Source of the DNA: Spirochaetia bacterium
Lineage (GTDB): Bacteria; Spirochaetota; Spirochaetia; Treponematales; Treponemataceae
Assembly (NCBI GenBank): GCA_900769985.1
Contig: CAAGIS010000175.1
Location: 1 to 37,142, forward strand
Direction: 5' to 3'
DNA length: 37,142 bases
Shown here: positions 16,384 through 23,735 of the stretch, piece after piece
Position numbering within the stretch: the first letter of the stretch is position 1
How the letters are laid out: each line of letters opens with the position of its first letter
Notes under the pieces: model-generated
The model's database searches: none
What the model was told of the DNA's origin: nothing
The model's input: only the letters and a program-made list of their open reading frames with translations
Translations under genes and position numbers: made by a program

Positions 16384-17409
16384 ATGAAAATTTTAGGTAT
16401 TGAATCAAGCTGTGATGAAACGGCTTGTGCAATTGTTGAAGACGGGAAAAAAATTTTAAGCAATGTAGTTGCAACTCAAATTCCGTTTCATAGAGTTTAC
16501 GAAGGCGTAGTTCCTGAAATTGCAAGCCGCAAGCACGTAGAGTGGATTCTGCCTGTCGTAAAGCAGGCATTAAAAGAAGCATGCCTTACTTTAGATGATA
16601 TTGATGCTGTTGCTTCTACGAACAGGCCGGGACTTATGGGTTCTCTTTTAGTCGGACTGACGTTTGGCAAAACTCTGGCCTGGGCAGCAGGCAAACCTTT
16701 TATAGCAATAAACCACATGCTCGGACATTTGTATGCAGCCCATCTTGTAAATGAAATTTCTTATCCATATATCGGGCTTTTAGTTTCTGGTGGACACAGT
16801 ATTATTTGCAAGGTTTCTGATTTTGATGACATTGAAGTTATGGGTACTACTGTCGATGATTCTGTTGGAGAAGCTTTTGACAAAGTTGCAAAGTTTTACG
16901 GGCTTGGTTATCCCGGCGGCGTCATAATTGACAGGCTTGCAAAACAGGGAAATAAAAATGCCGCTTCTTTTCCACTTCCAAAACTCGATAATACTGAACA
17001 TCGTTATGACGTCTCGTTCAGCGGATTGAAAACTGCTGTCATTCATCAGCGCGATATGTTCTGGAACAGTGAATACGAAAAAACGAACGAAAATATGTGT
17101 GCCGCTTTTCAAGAAACTGCGTGCAGAACTATTACATCAAGGCTTTTTAGGGCGGTTGACGATACGGGATTAAAAACTGTAGTTGCAGGCGGTGGTGTTG
17201 CAGCAAATTCACGCCTTCGCGAACTTCTTGCAGAGCGTGATGACATTAACTGTATTTTTCCGCCTTTAAAACTGTGCGGCGATAACGGAGCGATGATTGC
17301 AGGCGTTGCATATCATTTTTTGCAGCGTGGTGACAGAAGCGGAATTGACACTACGGCATGTGCGCGGATTGAGCAATTTAAAAGAGGATTACAATTACAT
17401 CGAAGGTAA
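16384..17409 (+). CDS. tsaD: tRNA t6A37 threonylcarbamoyltransferase TsaD
   Basis: Transfers threonylcarbamoyl from TC-AMP to A37 of ANN-decoding tRNAs in the cytoplasm, together with TsaB and TsaE. Diagnostic motifs: N-terminal GIESSCDETACAIV, the metal-binding NHMLGHLYAAH (two His), LLVSGGHS, GEAFDKVAKFYGLGYPGG and VAGGGVAANSRLRE. At 341 residues it is full length. It has its own promoter, and its last codons hold the ribosome binding site of tyrA, so the two genes are probably cotranscribed. Confidence 0.97.
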   Translation: MKILGIESSCDETACAIVEDGKKILSNVVATQIPFHRVYEGVVPEIASRKHVEWILPVVKQALKEACLTLDDIDAVASTNRPGLMGSLLVGLTFGKTLAWAAGKPFIAINHMLGHLYAAHLVNEISYPYIGLLVSGGHSIICKVSDFDDIEVMGTTVDDSVGEAFDKVAKFYGLGYPGGVIIDRLAKQGNKNAASFPLPKLDNTEHRYDVSFSGLKTAVIHQRDMFWNSEYEKTNENMCAAFQETACRTITSRLFRAVDDTGLKTVVAGGGVAANSRLRELLAERDDINCIFPPLKLCGDNGAMIAGVAYHFLQRGDRSGIDTTACARIEQFKRGLQLHRR

Positions 17410-17413
17410 GCGT

Positions 17414-18337
17414 ATGTTAGAATTAAAAGATATGACATTTGGTTTTGTCGGGCTCGGACTTATGGGCGGTTCTATTGCCAAAGGAATAAAAGATCGGGTT
17501 TTTGGCGGAACTTTTTCGACAGGTGAATTTGGTTTTGAAAACGATTCTACAGGAAAAATTTTTGCACTTGATAAAAATCAGGATTCAATAAAAAAAGCTT
17601 TGGAAGACAAAATAATCGACAAAGGCTTTTCTTCTGATAATGCAGGCGAAATGCTTTCCCAGTGTGATTTTGTATTTATCTGTCTTTATCCGGAACTTAC
17701 GCTCGAGTTTCTGAAAAAATACAGAAATTCATTTAAACCAGATTCAATCGTAACTGATATAAGCGGCGTAAAAACGAAGATTGCGCAAGTCTTTTTTGAA
17801 AATGGGAATGTAGGTATCCGCAATGATGTTGATTTTGTACTTGGTCATCCGATGGCAGGAAACGAAAAAGAAGGTTACAGTTTTTCAAATGAGTGTATTT
17901 TTGAAGGCAGAAATTATATCCTTATGCCGCAGAAATCTAACAGACCTGAAACTCTTTCCATTATAAAGCAGCTTGTTACAAAACTCGGCATAAAACGGAT
18001 TATAGAAACAGATTATAAAACGCATGACCATAAAATTGCATTTACTTCACAGCTTTGCCATGTAATAGCCTCTGCTTTAGTTGACAGTGCAGAAGATAAT
18101 AAAATTACTGCATTTGGTGGCGGAAGTTATGAAGACTTAACGAGAATTGCTCTTATAAATGCACCTCTCTGGACAGAACTTTTTTTGTCGAACAGGGACG
18201 AACTTTTGTCTATGATTACAGGTTTTGAAAAATCCCTTGAAAAAATAAAGACCTGCATTGAAAAAAATGATTCAGACAATCTGAAAGAAATTTTGCAGTC
18301 TGTTCGCCTGAAGCGTTCAGAAATGAGTAAAATTTAA
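17414..18337 (+). CDS. tyrA: Prephenate dehydrogenase family protein (TyrA)
   Basis: NAD(P)-dependent oxidative decarboxylation of prephenate (or arogenate) in tyrosine synthesis. N-terminal Rossmann motif GFVGLGLMGGSIAKG, then DFVFICLYPE, TDISGVKT, the family signature GHPMAGNEKEGY, and the helical C-terminal dimerisation part with the substrate-site segment HDHKIAFTSQLCHVIA. I start at ATG 17414 (307 aa) because AAGG (17403-17406) is well placed and the Rossmann strand begins eight residues later; an upstream in-frame extension would lie inside tsaD. No chorismate mutase or ACT domain is fused. Cotranscribed with tsaD (4-bp gap). Confidence 0.9.
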   Translation: MLELKDMTFGFVGLGLMGGSIAKGIKDRVFGGTFSTGEFGFENDSTGKIFALDKNQDSIKKALEDKIIDKGFSSDNAGEMLSQCDFVFICLYPELTLEFLKKYRNSFKPDSIVTDISGVKTKIAQVFFENGNVGIRNDVDFVLGHPMAGNEKEGYSFSNECIFEGRNYILMPQKSNRPETLSIIKQLVTKLGIKRIIETDYKTHDHKIAFTSQLCHVIASALVDSAEDNKITAFGGGSYEDLTRIALINAPLWTELFLSNRDELLSMITGFEKSLEKIKTCIEKNDSDNLKEILQSVRLKRSEMSKI

Positions 18338-18382
18338 ATAAATATTTGTTTTCAAAATAAATGAATTAGAGTAAAATTAGAT

Positions 18383-18429
18383 TAGGGAAGTGCTGATTAA
18401 CACTTGAAGCGATTTTCAGTGTTTCCCTA
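18383..18429 (+). promoter_or_regulatory. Leader hairpin overlapping the apt ribosome binding site
   Basis: TAGGGAAGTGCTGA (18383-18396) pairs with TCAGTGTTTCCCTA (18416-18429) as RNA over all 14 positions, using three G-U pairs. An alternative stem AAGTG/CACTT (18388-18392 with 18401-18405) is mutually exclusive with it. The last stem base is also the first base of the ribosome binding site AGGAG (18429-18433). Confidence 0.5.
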
Positions 18430-18438
18430 GGAGTTTTT

Positions 18439-18972
18439 ATGACAGATTTAGAAATGCTTGACGGTGCTGTTCGTCGTGTTCATGATTTTCCAAAACCGGG
18501 AATTCTTTTTTATGATATTACAGGTGTCTTTGTAAATCCCAAAGCCTTTGATTTTTGCATAAAGAAAATGATTGAACTTTATAAAGATGCAAAAATTGAT
18601 GCAGTCGCTGGTGTTGAGTCGCGCGGTTTTTTGTTTGCAGCTCCATTTGCGCAGAAACTCGGAATTCCTTTAGTATTAATCCGAAAAAAAGGAAAACTCC
18701 CTGGCGATACATATTCGTGTAAATATGCACTTGAATACGGAATGGCAGAAATTGAAGTTCATAAATCTGATGTTCAGAAAGGAAAAAACTACCTTGTCGT
18801 TGATGACCTTATAGCAACAGGCGGAACTTTAGTTGCTGCCCGTAATTTAATTGAACAGGGCGGTGGCACTGTTACTGACTTTTTTGGTGTAATAGGGCTT
18901 CCTGAACTGAATTACGAAAAAGTTCTTGCACCTGCAAAAATTACGACAATTATAAATTATACAGGAAAATAA
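18439..18972 (+). CDS. apt: Adenine phosphoribosyltransferase
   Basis: Purine salvage: adenine plus PRPP to AMP, cytoplasmic. The PRPP-binding loop is clear (YLVVDDLIATGGTL), preceded by VAGVESRGFLFAAPFA and the flexible segment LVLIRKKGKLPGDTYS typical of Apt. The N-terminal start (RVHDFPKPGILFYDIT) fits the family; 177 residues is full length. Ribosome binding site AGGAG lies 5 bases before ATG and is overlapped by a leader hairpin that could control translation. A weak promoter (TTTTCA at 18349, TAAAAT at 18372) may lie upstream of the hairpin. Confidence 0.96.
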   Translation: MTDLEMLDGAVRRVHDFPKPGILFYDITGVFVNPKAFDFCIKKMIELYKDAKIDAVAGVESRGFLFAAPFAQKLGIPLVLIRKKGKLPGDTYSCKYALEYGMAEIEVHKSDVQKGKNYLVVDDLIATGGTLVAARNLIEQGGGTVTDFFGVIGLPELNYEKVLAPAKITTIINYTGK

Positions 18973-18990
18973 GCTGACTTGCAATTTCAG

Positions 18991-19632
18991 TTAAATTCCG
19001 CGGATTTTTTCTGCTTCCTGCGTAATTAACTGCCACTGTTTGTTTTTTACAGCATCTTCTCCTGCAATCCAAGTACCGCCTACTGCAATTACGTTTGAAA
19101 GTGCAAGATATTCTTTTGCGTTTTCTGAAGTAATTCCACCTGTCGGGATAAAATTTACGTCATAAAAAGGGCCTTTGAGGGCTCTTAGTAATTTTATTCC
19201 GCCAGAAACTTCTGCAGGAAAGAGTTTTAAAACATTTATTCCTTTATTGACGGCTTTCATAATTTCTGACGGTGTTGCAACTCCGGGTACTACAGGAATC
19301 TTTTTTCTGATGCACCAACTGACTGTTTTTTTATCATAGCCCGGCATTACGATAAATTTTGCTCCGTTTAAAACTGCATCTTTTGCTTTTTTTACATTCG
19401 TTATTGTGCCAGCTCCTACGAGCATGTCTGGAAATTTTTGGGAAATCATTTTTATACATTCGCTGGCTTTTTCTGTTCTGTAAGTAATTTCTGCAATTTG
19501 AATTCCGCCTGCAGATAATGCATTTATCGTGTTCATTGCATCTTCTGTATTTTCAAATTTTAAAACAGGAATGACTTTTGCATTCTTTACTTTTTGCAAA
19601 AATTCTTGATTTGATATTTTTTTGTCTGTCAT
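18991..19632 (-). CDS. eda: KDPG/KHG aldolase
   Basis: Class I aldolase cleaving 2-keto-3-deoxy-6-phosphogluconate to pyruvate and glyceraldehyde-3-phosphate (and related keto acids). The Schiff-base lysine is Lys136 in VLKLFPAE; the catalytic Glu48 and phosphate-side Arg are in AEITYRT; the glycine-rich phosphate loop is FIPTGGI. At 213 residues it is full length. AAGGAA precedes ATG 19632. The upstream nuclease gene ends 9 bp before, so they are probably one operon. No edd or sugar-acid kinase gene is in the window, so the pathway it serves (uronate or gluconate breakdown) is not shown here. Confidence 0.95.
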   Translation of the reverse strand: MTDKKISNQEFLQKVKNAKVIPVLKFENTEDAMNTINALSAGGIQIAEITYRTEKASECIKMISQKFPDMLVGAGTITNVKKAKDAVLNGAKFIVMPGYDKKTVSWCIRKKIPVVPGVATPSEIMKAVNKGINVLKLFPAEVSGGIKLLRALKGPFYDVNFIPTGGITSENAKEYLALSNVIAVGGTWIAGEDAVKNKQWQLITQEAEKIRGI

Positions 19633-19641
19633 AAAAATTCC

Positions 19642-20577
19642 TTATAAAGTTTCAGGAGGGTTCTGCAGTTCAGCCTGTTCGTCCTGTTCGTGCAGTTCAA
19701 CATGTACTTCTTTTTTCCAGTCAGAAAGCAGAACTTGACTTTCAAGGCTGGCTTCCAGTTTATCATCGAGTTTATAAAAAAAATCAATGCCCGTTCGTTT
19801 TTCTATTTCATCAACAGAAACTGCGTAATTCCAGAAAGAATCAATGCATTTTTTATTCGGTAATATAAAACCAATTGCGTGATATTTTCCGTCTTTAACG
19901 GCAAGAACTGCTTTATAAAAAAACTCTGGTATTGCAACTGAGTTTATGCCTGTTGTTTCGTAATCTTTTTTTTCAAGGACAGGTCCTGTTACGATGTAGA
20001 GAATGTCAAAATTTTCTGTTTGGTTTCTTAATTCAGATTCAAGGTCTTTCCATATTCCGCGATTAAAGCCTGGATGCTGCGGACTCATATTGCTTAAAAA
20101 AAATGAATCGCTCATCGTTTCTTTGCTGTATGTTAAATCGGCAGATGGTGCAAGATGACCTCTATCGTAGCCTGAGTTTTTATAATCTTCCAGTGAGGCA
20201 GAACCTGTTGCAACAAGAGGATCACTTCTAAAACGGTCATTTCTCTTTACGTTTTTCTGCATTTTGCTTTTATCAATTGTGTAGCATACCCATTCAGGCT
20301 GTTCGTAAAATTCACGATAACACAAAATAAATCCGTTATGAGAAATTATCTGATGCGAATCTTCTTTTTCGGGAGTTAAAATAATTTCATCAATATTCGA
20401 TTCAGAAATAAAAAGGCAATCTTGCGGACATAAAGGAATTTCTAAGTTTTGAATCTGAATCTCGGAATTAGAAGACTCTTCCTGTGCATAAATGCTGTAA
20501 GTTATGGAACAGACTGCAATCAGCATAATGACTGTTATGATAATCGGAAATAAACTGCCTTTTCGTTTCGCTTTCAT
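19642..20577 (-). CDS. Secreted/anchored DNA/RNA non-specific endonuclease (NUC1 family)
   Basis: A basic N-terminus and hydrophobic segment (residues 9-31, ending SIYAQ) is a signal peptide or anchor, so the enzyme acts outside the cytoplasmic membrane. The beta-beta-alpha-metal nuclease core shows DRGHLAPSAD (catalytic His141), NMSPQHPGFNRGIW (metal-binding Asn172) and a C-terminal GFILPNK segment. Such enzymes (Serratia nuclease, NucA) hydrolyse both DNA and RNA; a nutritional or DNA-scavenging role is likely. A -10 box TATACT ends 7 bases before the ATG with no Shine-Dalgarno sequence, suggesting a leaderless mRNA shared with eda. Confidence 0.9.
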   Translation of the reverse strand: MKAKRKGSLFPIIITVIMLIAVCSITYSIYAQEESSNSEIQIQNLEIPLCPQDCLFISESNIDEIILTPEKEDSHQIISHNGFILCYREFYEQPEWVCYTIDKSKMQKNVKRNDRFRSDPLVATGSASLEDYKNSGYDRGHLAPSADLTYSKETMSDSFFLSNMSPQHPGFNRGIWKDLESELRNQTENFDILYIVTGPVLEKKDYETTGINSVAIPEFFYKAVLAVKDGKYHAIGFILPNKKCIDSFWNYAVSVDEIEKRTGIDFFYKLDDKLEASLESQVLLSDWKKEVHVELHEQDEQAELQNPPETL

Positions 20578-20584
20578 AAAAATG

Positions 20585-20613
20585 AGTATACAGAATTTTT
20601 GCTTTTTTTTCTA
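20585..20613 (-). promoter_or_regulatory. Promoter of nuclease-eda
   Basis: On the minus strand TAGAAA (20613-20608), 17-bp spacer, TATACT (20590-20585). Seven bases separate the -10 box from the ATG, which would place the transcript start on the start codon. Confidence 0.5.
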
Positions 20614-20651
20614 GTTTTAAAGAAGGTGCTTGAGAAGTAAATAAAATTCAC

Positions 20652-20680
20652 TTGTAGAAAAGCATTTGTGGTGATAGAAT
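20652..20680 (+). promoter_or_regulatory. Promoter of asnA
   Basis: TTGTAG (20652-20657), 17-bp spacer, TAGAAT (20675-20680), followed by an AGAGG ribosome binding site at 20696-20700. Confidence 0.6.
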
Positions 20681-20706
20681 ATTCAGCAAATTAATAGAGG
20701 TTTTTT

Positions 20707-21753
20707 ATGGTACAAGCTAAATTTCAAAAAAAATATAAGTCTGTTTTAGGCGAAAAAGAAACTGAACATGCAATAGTTTTAATCAAAGACTTTTTTCAAC
20801 TTGCGCTTTCTACAGAGTTGAATTTGACTCGCGTAACGGCACCGCTTTTTGTCCGTTCCGGAACTGGTGTTAACGATGATTTAAACGGAATTGAAAGGCC
20901 TGTTTCTTTTCCTGTCAAAGCGATGAACGAAGAAAGACTTGAAATCGTACAGTCACTTGCAAAATGGAAACGCTTAAAAGTTACTGACTTGAACTTACCA
21001 CAGGGCTTTGGAATTTATACAGATATGAATGCAATCCGTCCAGACGAAGATTTAGATGCTGTTCATTCTTTATACGTTGACCAGTGGGACTGGGAAATGG
21101 CTATAGACGAGAAAGACAGGACAATTTTTTATCTGCACGAAATCGTAGAAAAAATTTACCGATGTATCAAGCGCACGGAATTTTTTATATATGACAAATA
21201 TGAAAAAATAAAACCGATTCTCCCTGAGAAAATTACTTTTGTCTATTCAGATGACCTTCAGCGTGAATATCCTGATTTGACACCAAAACAGCGCGAAGCA
21301 AAAGCTGCAAAAAAATATGGTGCTGTTTTTATTTCTGGTATTGGCGGCAAGCTTCCTGACGGAACAATTCATGACGGACGTGCGCCTGACTATGATGACT
21401 GGATTACGGAAACTGGCGACGGACATCGCGGTCTTAACGGTGATATTATCGTATGGAACGATGTTTTAAAAGAACCGTTTGAACTTTCTTCAATGGGAAT
21501 CCGCGTTAATGAACATTCTCTTAAAGCCCAGCTTGCAGAGCGTGGTATGGAAGAACGTGCAAAACTTATGTTCCATTCCAAACTTTTAAAAGGTGAACTT
21601 ACACAGACCCTTGGCGGCGGAATAGGGCAGTCACGACTTTGTATGTTCCTTTTGAGAAAAGCTCATATCGGCGAAACACAGGTAAGCATCTGGCCTGACA
21701 GGATTTATGCGGATTGTAAAAAGAAAGGAATCAAGCTTTTGCAGTTGAAATAG
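20707..21753 (+). CDS. asnA: Aspartate-ammonia ligase (AsnA)
   Basis: Makes asparagine from aspartate, ammonia and ATP (AMP-forming); structurally a class II aminoacyl-tRNA-synthetase-like enzyme. The whole length aligns with the family by eye: FVRSGTGVNDDLNGIERPV, QGFGIYTDMNAIRPDE, HSLYVDQWDWE, and the C-terminal motif GGGIGQSRLCMFLLRKAHIGE. At 348 residues it is slightly longer than E. coli AsnA (330), because of a small insert (PKQREAKAAKKYGAVFISGI region). Good promoter and ribosome binding site. The next gene starts one base after the stop codon, so they are translationally linked. Confidence 0.97.
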   Translation: MVQAKFQKKYKSVLGEKETEHAIVLIKDFFQLALSTELNLTRVTAPLFVRSGTGVNDDLNGIERPVSFPVKAMNEERLEIVQSLAKWKRLKVTDLNLPQGFGIYTDMNAIRPDEDLDAVHSLYVDQWDWEMAIDEKDRTIFYLHEIVEKIYRCIKRTEFFIYDKYEKIKPILPEKITFVYSDDLQREYPDLTPKQREAKAAKKYGAVFISGIGGKLPDGTIHDGRAPDYDDWITETGDGHRGLNGDIIVWNDVLKEPFELSSMGIRVNEHSLKAQLAERGMEERAKLMFHSKLLKGELTQTLGGGIGQSRLCMFLLRKAHIGETQVSIWPDRIYADCKKKGIKLLQLK

Positions 21754-21754
21754 T

Positions 21755-22762
21755 ATGGACAAAACCGAATTTACTTTCAGCGGTGAAAATCTTGAAAAAG
21801 AGATGCAGTCTTTTGCTCAAAGAAAAATCACTGAGCTTTATGTTCACGACAAAAAGATTGCATCTGACAAAAAAACATTGATTCATTTTTTAAATTCCGC
21901 GATAAAAGAAATACCTGATGTTTTTATAAATTTAAAACTCAATGCCACTCTTATTGATAATGAAATAATTTCTCTTTTATCGCAGTTATTTTGTTCTCTT
22001 GAAATTCCTATGACAAATAATGACAGGTGCAATTCAAAAGAAAGAGATGTTTATCTGTTTGATAAAAAATTGTTTTCTAAAAAAGCTGCCCTGTTAAATG
22101 ATGGCGGTTTTGTTTTTGGGTTTGACCTTGATTTTGCTTTATCTGCAGGCGACTGTTTTAAGATGTTCAGGGACAGGCTTGATTTTGCAATGACACTTTA
22201 TCCGAATCATATTGATTTTCCGCAACTTGAAAAAGGATTCCCTTTTAAAGAAATTTGTACAGGAACTTATTCAAGTCAGGAAATTGATTATTCAAAAAAA
22301 CTTGCAGTCAGTGCAAAAATTTTTTACACAAAGGGTAGGGCAGTTCCCTGGTTTAATGTTGTTTTGAATGCATTGAAATTTTCGCCTTCTAAATTCTTTT
22401 CTGACTTTTCTGAATGGCTTTCATGCAATAATGTTCCTCTGAATGACATTGAAAAAGCAGAATCCTTGACCCAGAAAGAAATTGAAAAAATGCAGCTTCT
22501 ATTTCTTGAAATGAAATTTGAAGAAAAGCAGAAAGAGCATTTGTATGTAATTGTAAAAGATGTCGTAAGCCTTTACGGAGCGTTCAGCCGTATAGATTTT
22601 GAAAACGAAGAAACAGTGCTTTTTCTTTCTTTTAATCCTGATGATTTGCTCAGTCCTGCGGTCTTGAACCTGTCAAATTTTGCAGATTCTGTATGTATGC
22701 AGGAATGTAAAGTAAAAGTGTTTGCAGGTGAAGATTCTCCTGATTATAAAATAATTGAATAG
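21755..22762 (+). CDS. Unknown protein resembling a radical-SAM barrel without the Cys motif
   Basis: I do not recognise a named family. Two stretches echo radical-SAM barrels: residues about 25-75 (ITELYVHDKKIASDKKTL, then LKLNATLIDNEIISLL) look like the strand-helix following the cluster motif, and FGFDLDFALSAGDCFKMF followed by TLYPNHIDFPQLE looks like the DLIYGLPGET...PDHI region of HemN/Elp3-like enzymes. No CxxxCxxC is present, so it should not bind the usual cluster. It sits between asnA (1-bp gap) and the pseudouridine synthase gene (stop and next ATG nearly touching), so it is cotranscribed with both. It may be an inactive paralogue with a binding or scaffold role. Real gene: very likely; fold: inference. 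Confidence 0.7.
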   Translation: MDKTEFTFSGENLEKEMQSFAQRKITELYVHDKKIASDKKTLIHFLNSAIKEIPDVFINLKLNATLIDNEIISLLSQLFCSLEIPMTNNDRCNSKERDVYLFDKKLFSKKAALLNDGGFVFGFDLDFALSAGDCFKMFRDRLDFAMTLYPNHIDFPQLEKGFPFKEICTGTYSSQEIDYSKKLAVSAKIFYTKGRAVPWFNVVLNALKFSPSKFFSDFSEWLSCNNVPLNDIEKAESLTQKEIEKMQLLFLEMKFEEKQKEHLYVIVKDVVSLYGAFSRIDFENEETVLFLSFNPDDLLSPAVLNLSNFADSVCMQECKVKVFAGEDSPDYKIIE

Positions 22763-22763
22763 A

Positions 22764-23726
22764 ATGAACTTTATGCAGGATTTTTTTATAATGCCGGACA
22801 AAGATTTGCGCCTTGATTTTCTTCTTAGGGAAAAATTGCCTTCAGAACTTAAAACGCAAATATCAAATGGTAAGATAAGGCGTCTTATAATGGCAGGCTG
22901 CGTAAAAGTGAATGATTTTCAAACGCGTAATCCATCTTTTGTAGTAAAAAAGAATTCAAAAGTAAGTGTTTTAATTGATAAAGAAAAACTGCTGTCCGAA
23001 AAACAGACTGATGACGTAAAATTTGAAGTAACAGAAAAATCTGTTTTGTATGAAGACGAGTATCTGATTATTATAAACAAACCTTCAAAATTTCCGACAG
23101 AAAAAACTGTAGTTCAGGACAGGGATAACCTTCATGATGCGGTTGTCCGCTATCTTTGGAAAAAAAATCCTGATTTACGAAATCCGCCTTATGCTGGAAT
23201 CATGCACCGGCTTGACAGGGAAACAAGCGGCGTAATTTTATTTACAAAAAAGCGGGAAGTAAACAAAGCCGTTTTTGATATGTTTGACTCTTCAAAATTA
23301 AATCTTGACTTGTCCGGTTATTCTGACAAAGAAAAACGCCCTGTAACAAAAACTTATGTTGCTGCCGTAAAAGATTCAGATAAAATTCAAGAACATTTTA
23401 CAATAAAAAAATCAATGGCAAGAATTACGTCTAAAAGTTCAGGCTGTAAATGGGGCATTGTTCCCAAAGAAAAGGGTTTGATTTCTGTAACGGAATTTAA
23501 TATATTAAAACGCGAAAACGGAAAATGTTATCTTGAATGTCATCCTGTCACAGGAAGAACTCATCAGATACGCGTTCATCTTGCAAGTCTTGGATTTCCG
23601 ATAATAGGGGATACTCTTTACGGCGGGTTAAAAAATAAGAGGCTTTGCCTTCACTCAAAGTCTCTTGAATTTATGCATCCTGTCAGCAAAGAAAAAATTT
23701 TTGTCTGTGCCGATTTTGATTTTTAA
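22764..23726 (+). CDS. RluA-family rRNA/tRNA pseudouridine synthase
   Basis: Isomerises specific uridines in structured RNA. An S4-like N-terminal domain (DLRLDFLLREKLPSELK to about residue 75) is followed by the catalytic domain: the family motif AGIMHRLDRETSGVILF carries the catalytic Asp (about residue 151), and GRTHQIRVHLASLGFPI is the second signature. About 320 residues is usual for RluC/RluD-type enzymes; which uridine it modifies is not clear. I take ATG 22764, two bases after the preceding stop; there is no good ribosome binding site, so translational coupling is likely. TTG 22755 or ATG 22773 are alternatives. Its stop is 10 bp from the stop of the convergent lipoprotein gene. Confidence 0.92.
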   Translation: MNFMQDFFIMPDKDLRLDFLLREKLPSELKTQISNGKIRRLIMAGCVKVNDFQTRNPSFVVKKNSKVSVLIDKEKLLSEKQTDDVKFEVTEKSVLYEDEYLIIINKPSKFPTEKTVVQDRDNLHDAVVRYLWKKNPDLRNPPYAGIMHRLDRETSGVILFTKKREVNKAVFDMFDSSKLNLDLSGYSDKEKRPVTKTYVAAVKDSDKIQEHFTIKKSMARITSKSSGCKWGIVPKEKGLISVTEFNILKRENGKCYLECHPVTGRTHQIRVHLASLGFPIIGDTLYGGLKNKRLCLHSKSLEFMHPVSKEKIFVCADFDF

Positions 23727-23735
23727 TCAATCAAA

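Noticed and set aside
17297..17413. N-terminal extension of TyrA inside tsaD
   Set aside because: 39 residues with no family similarity; a ribosome binding site and ATG at 17414 fit the Rossmann start.
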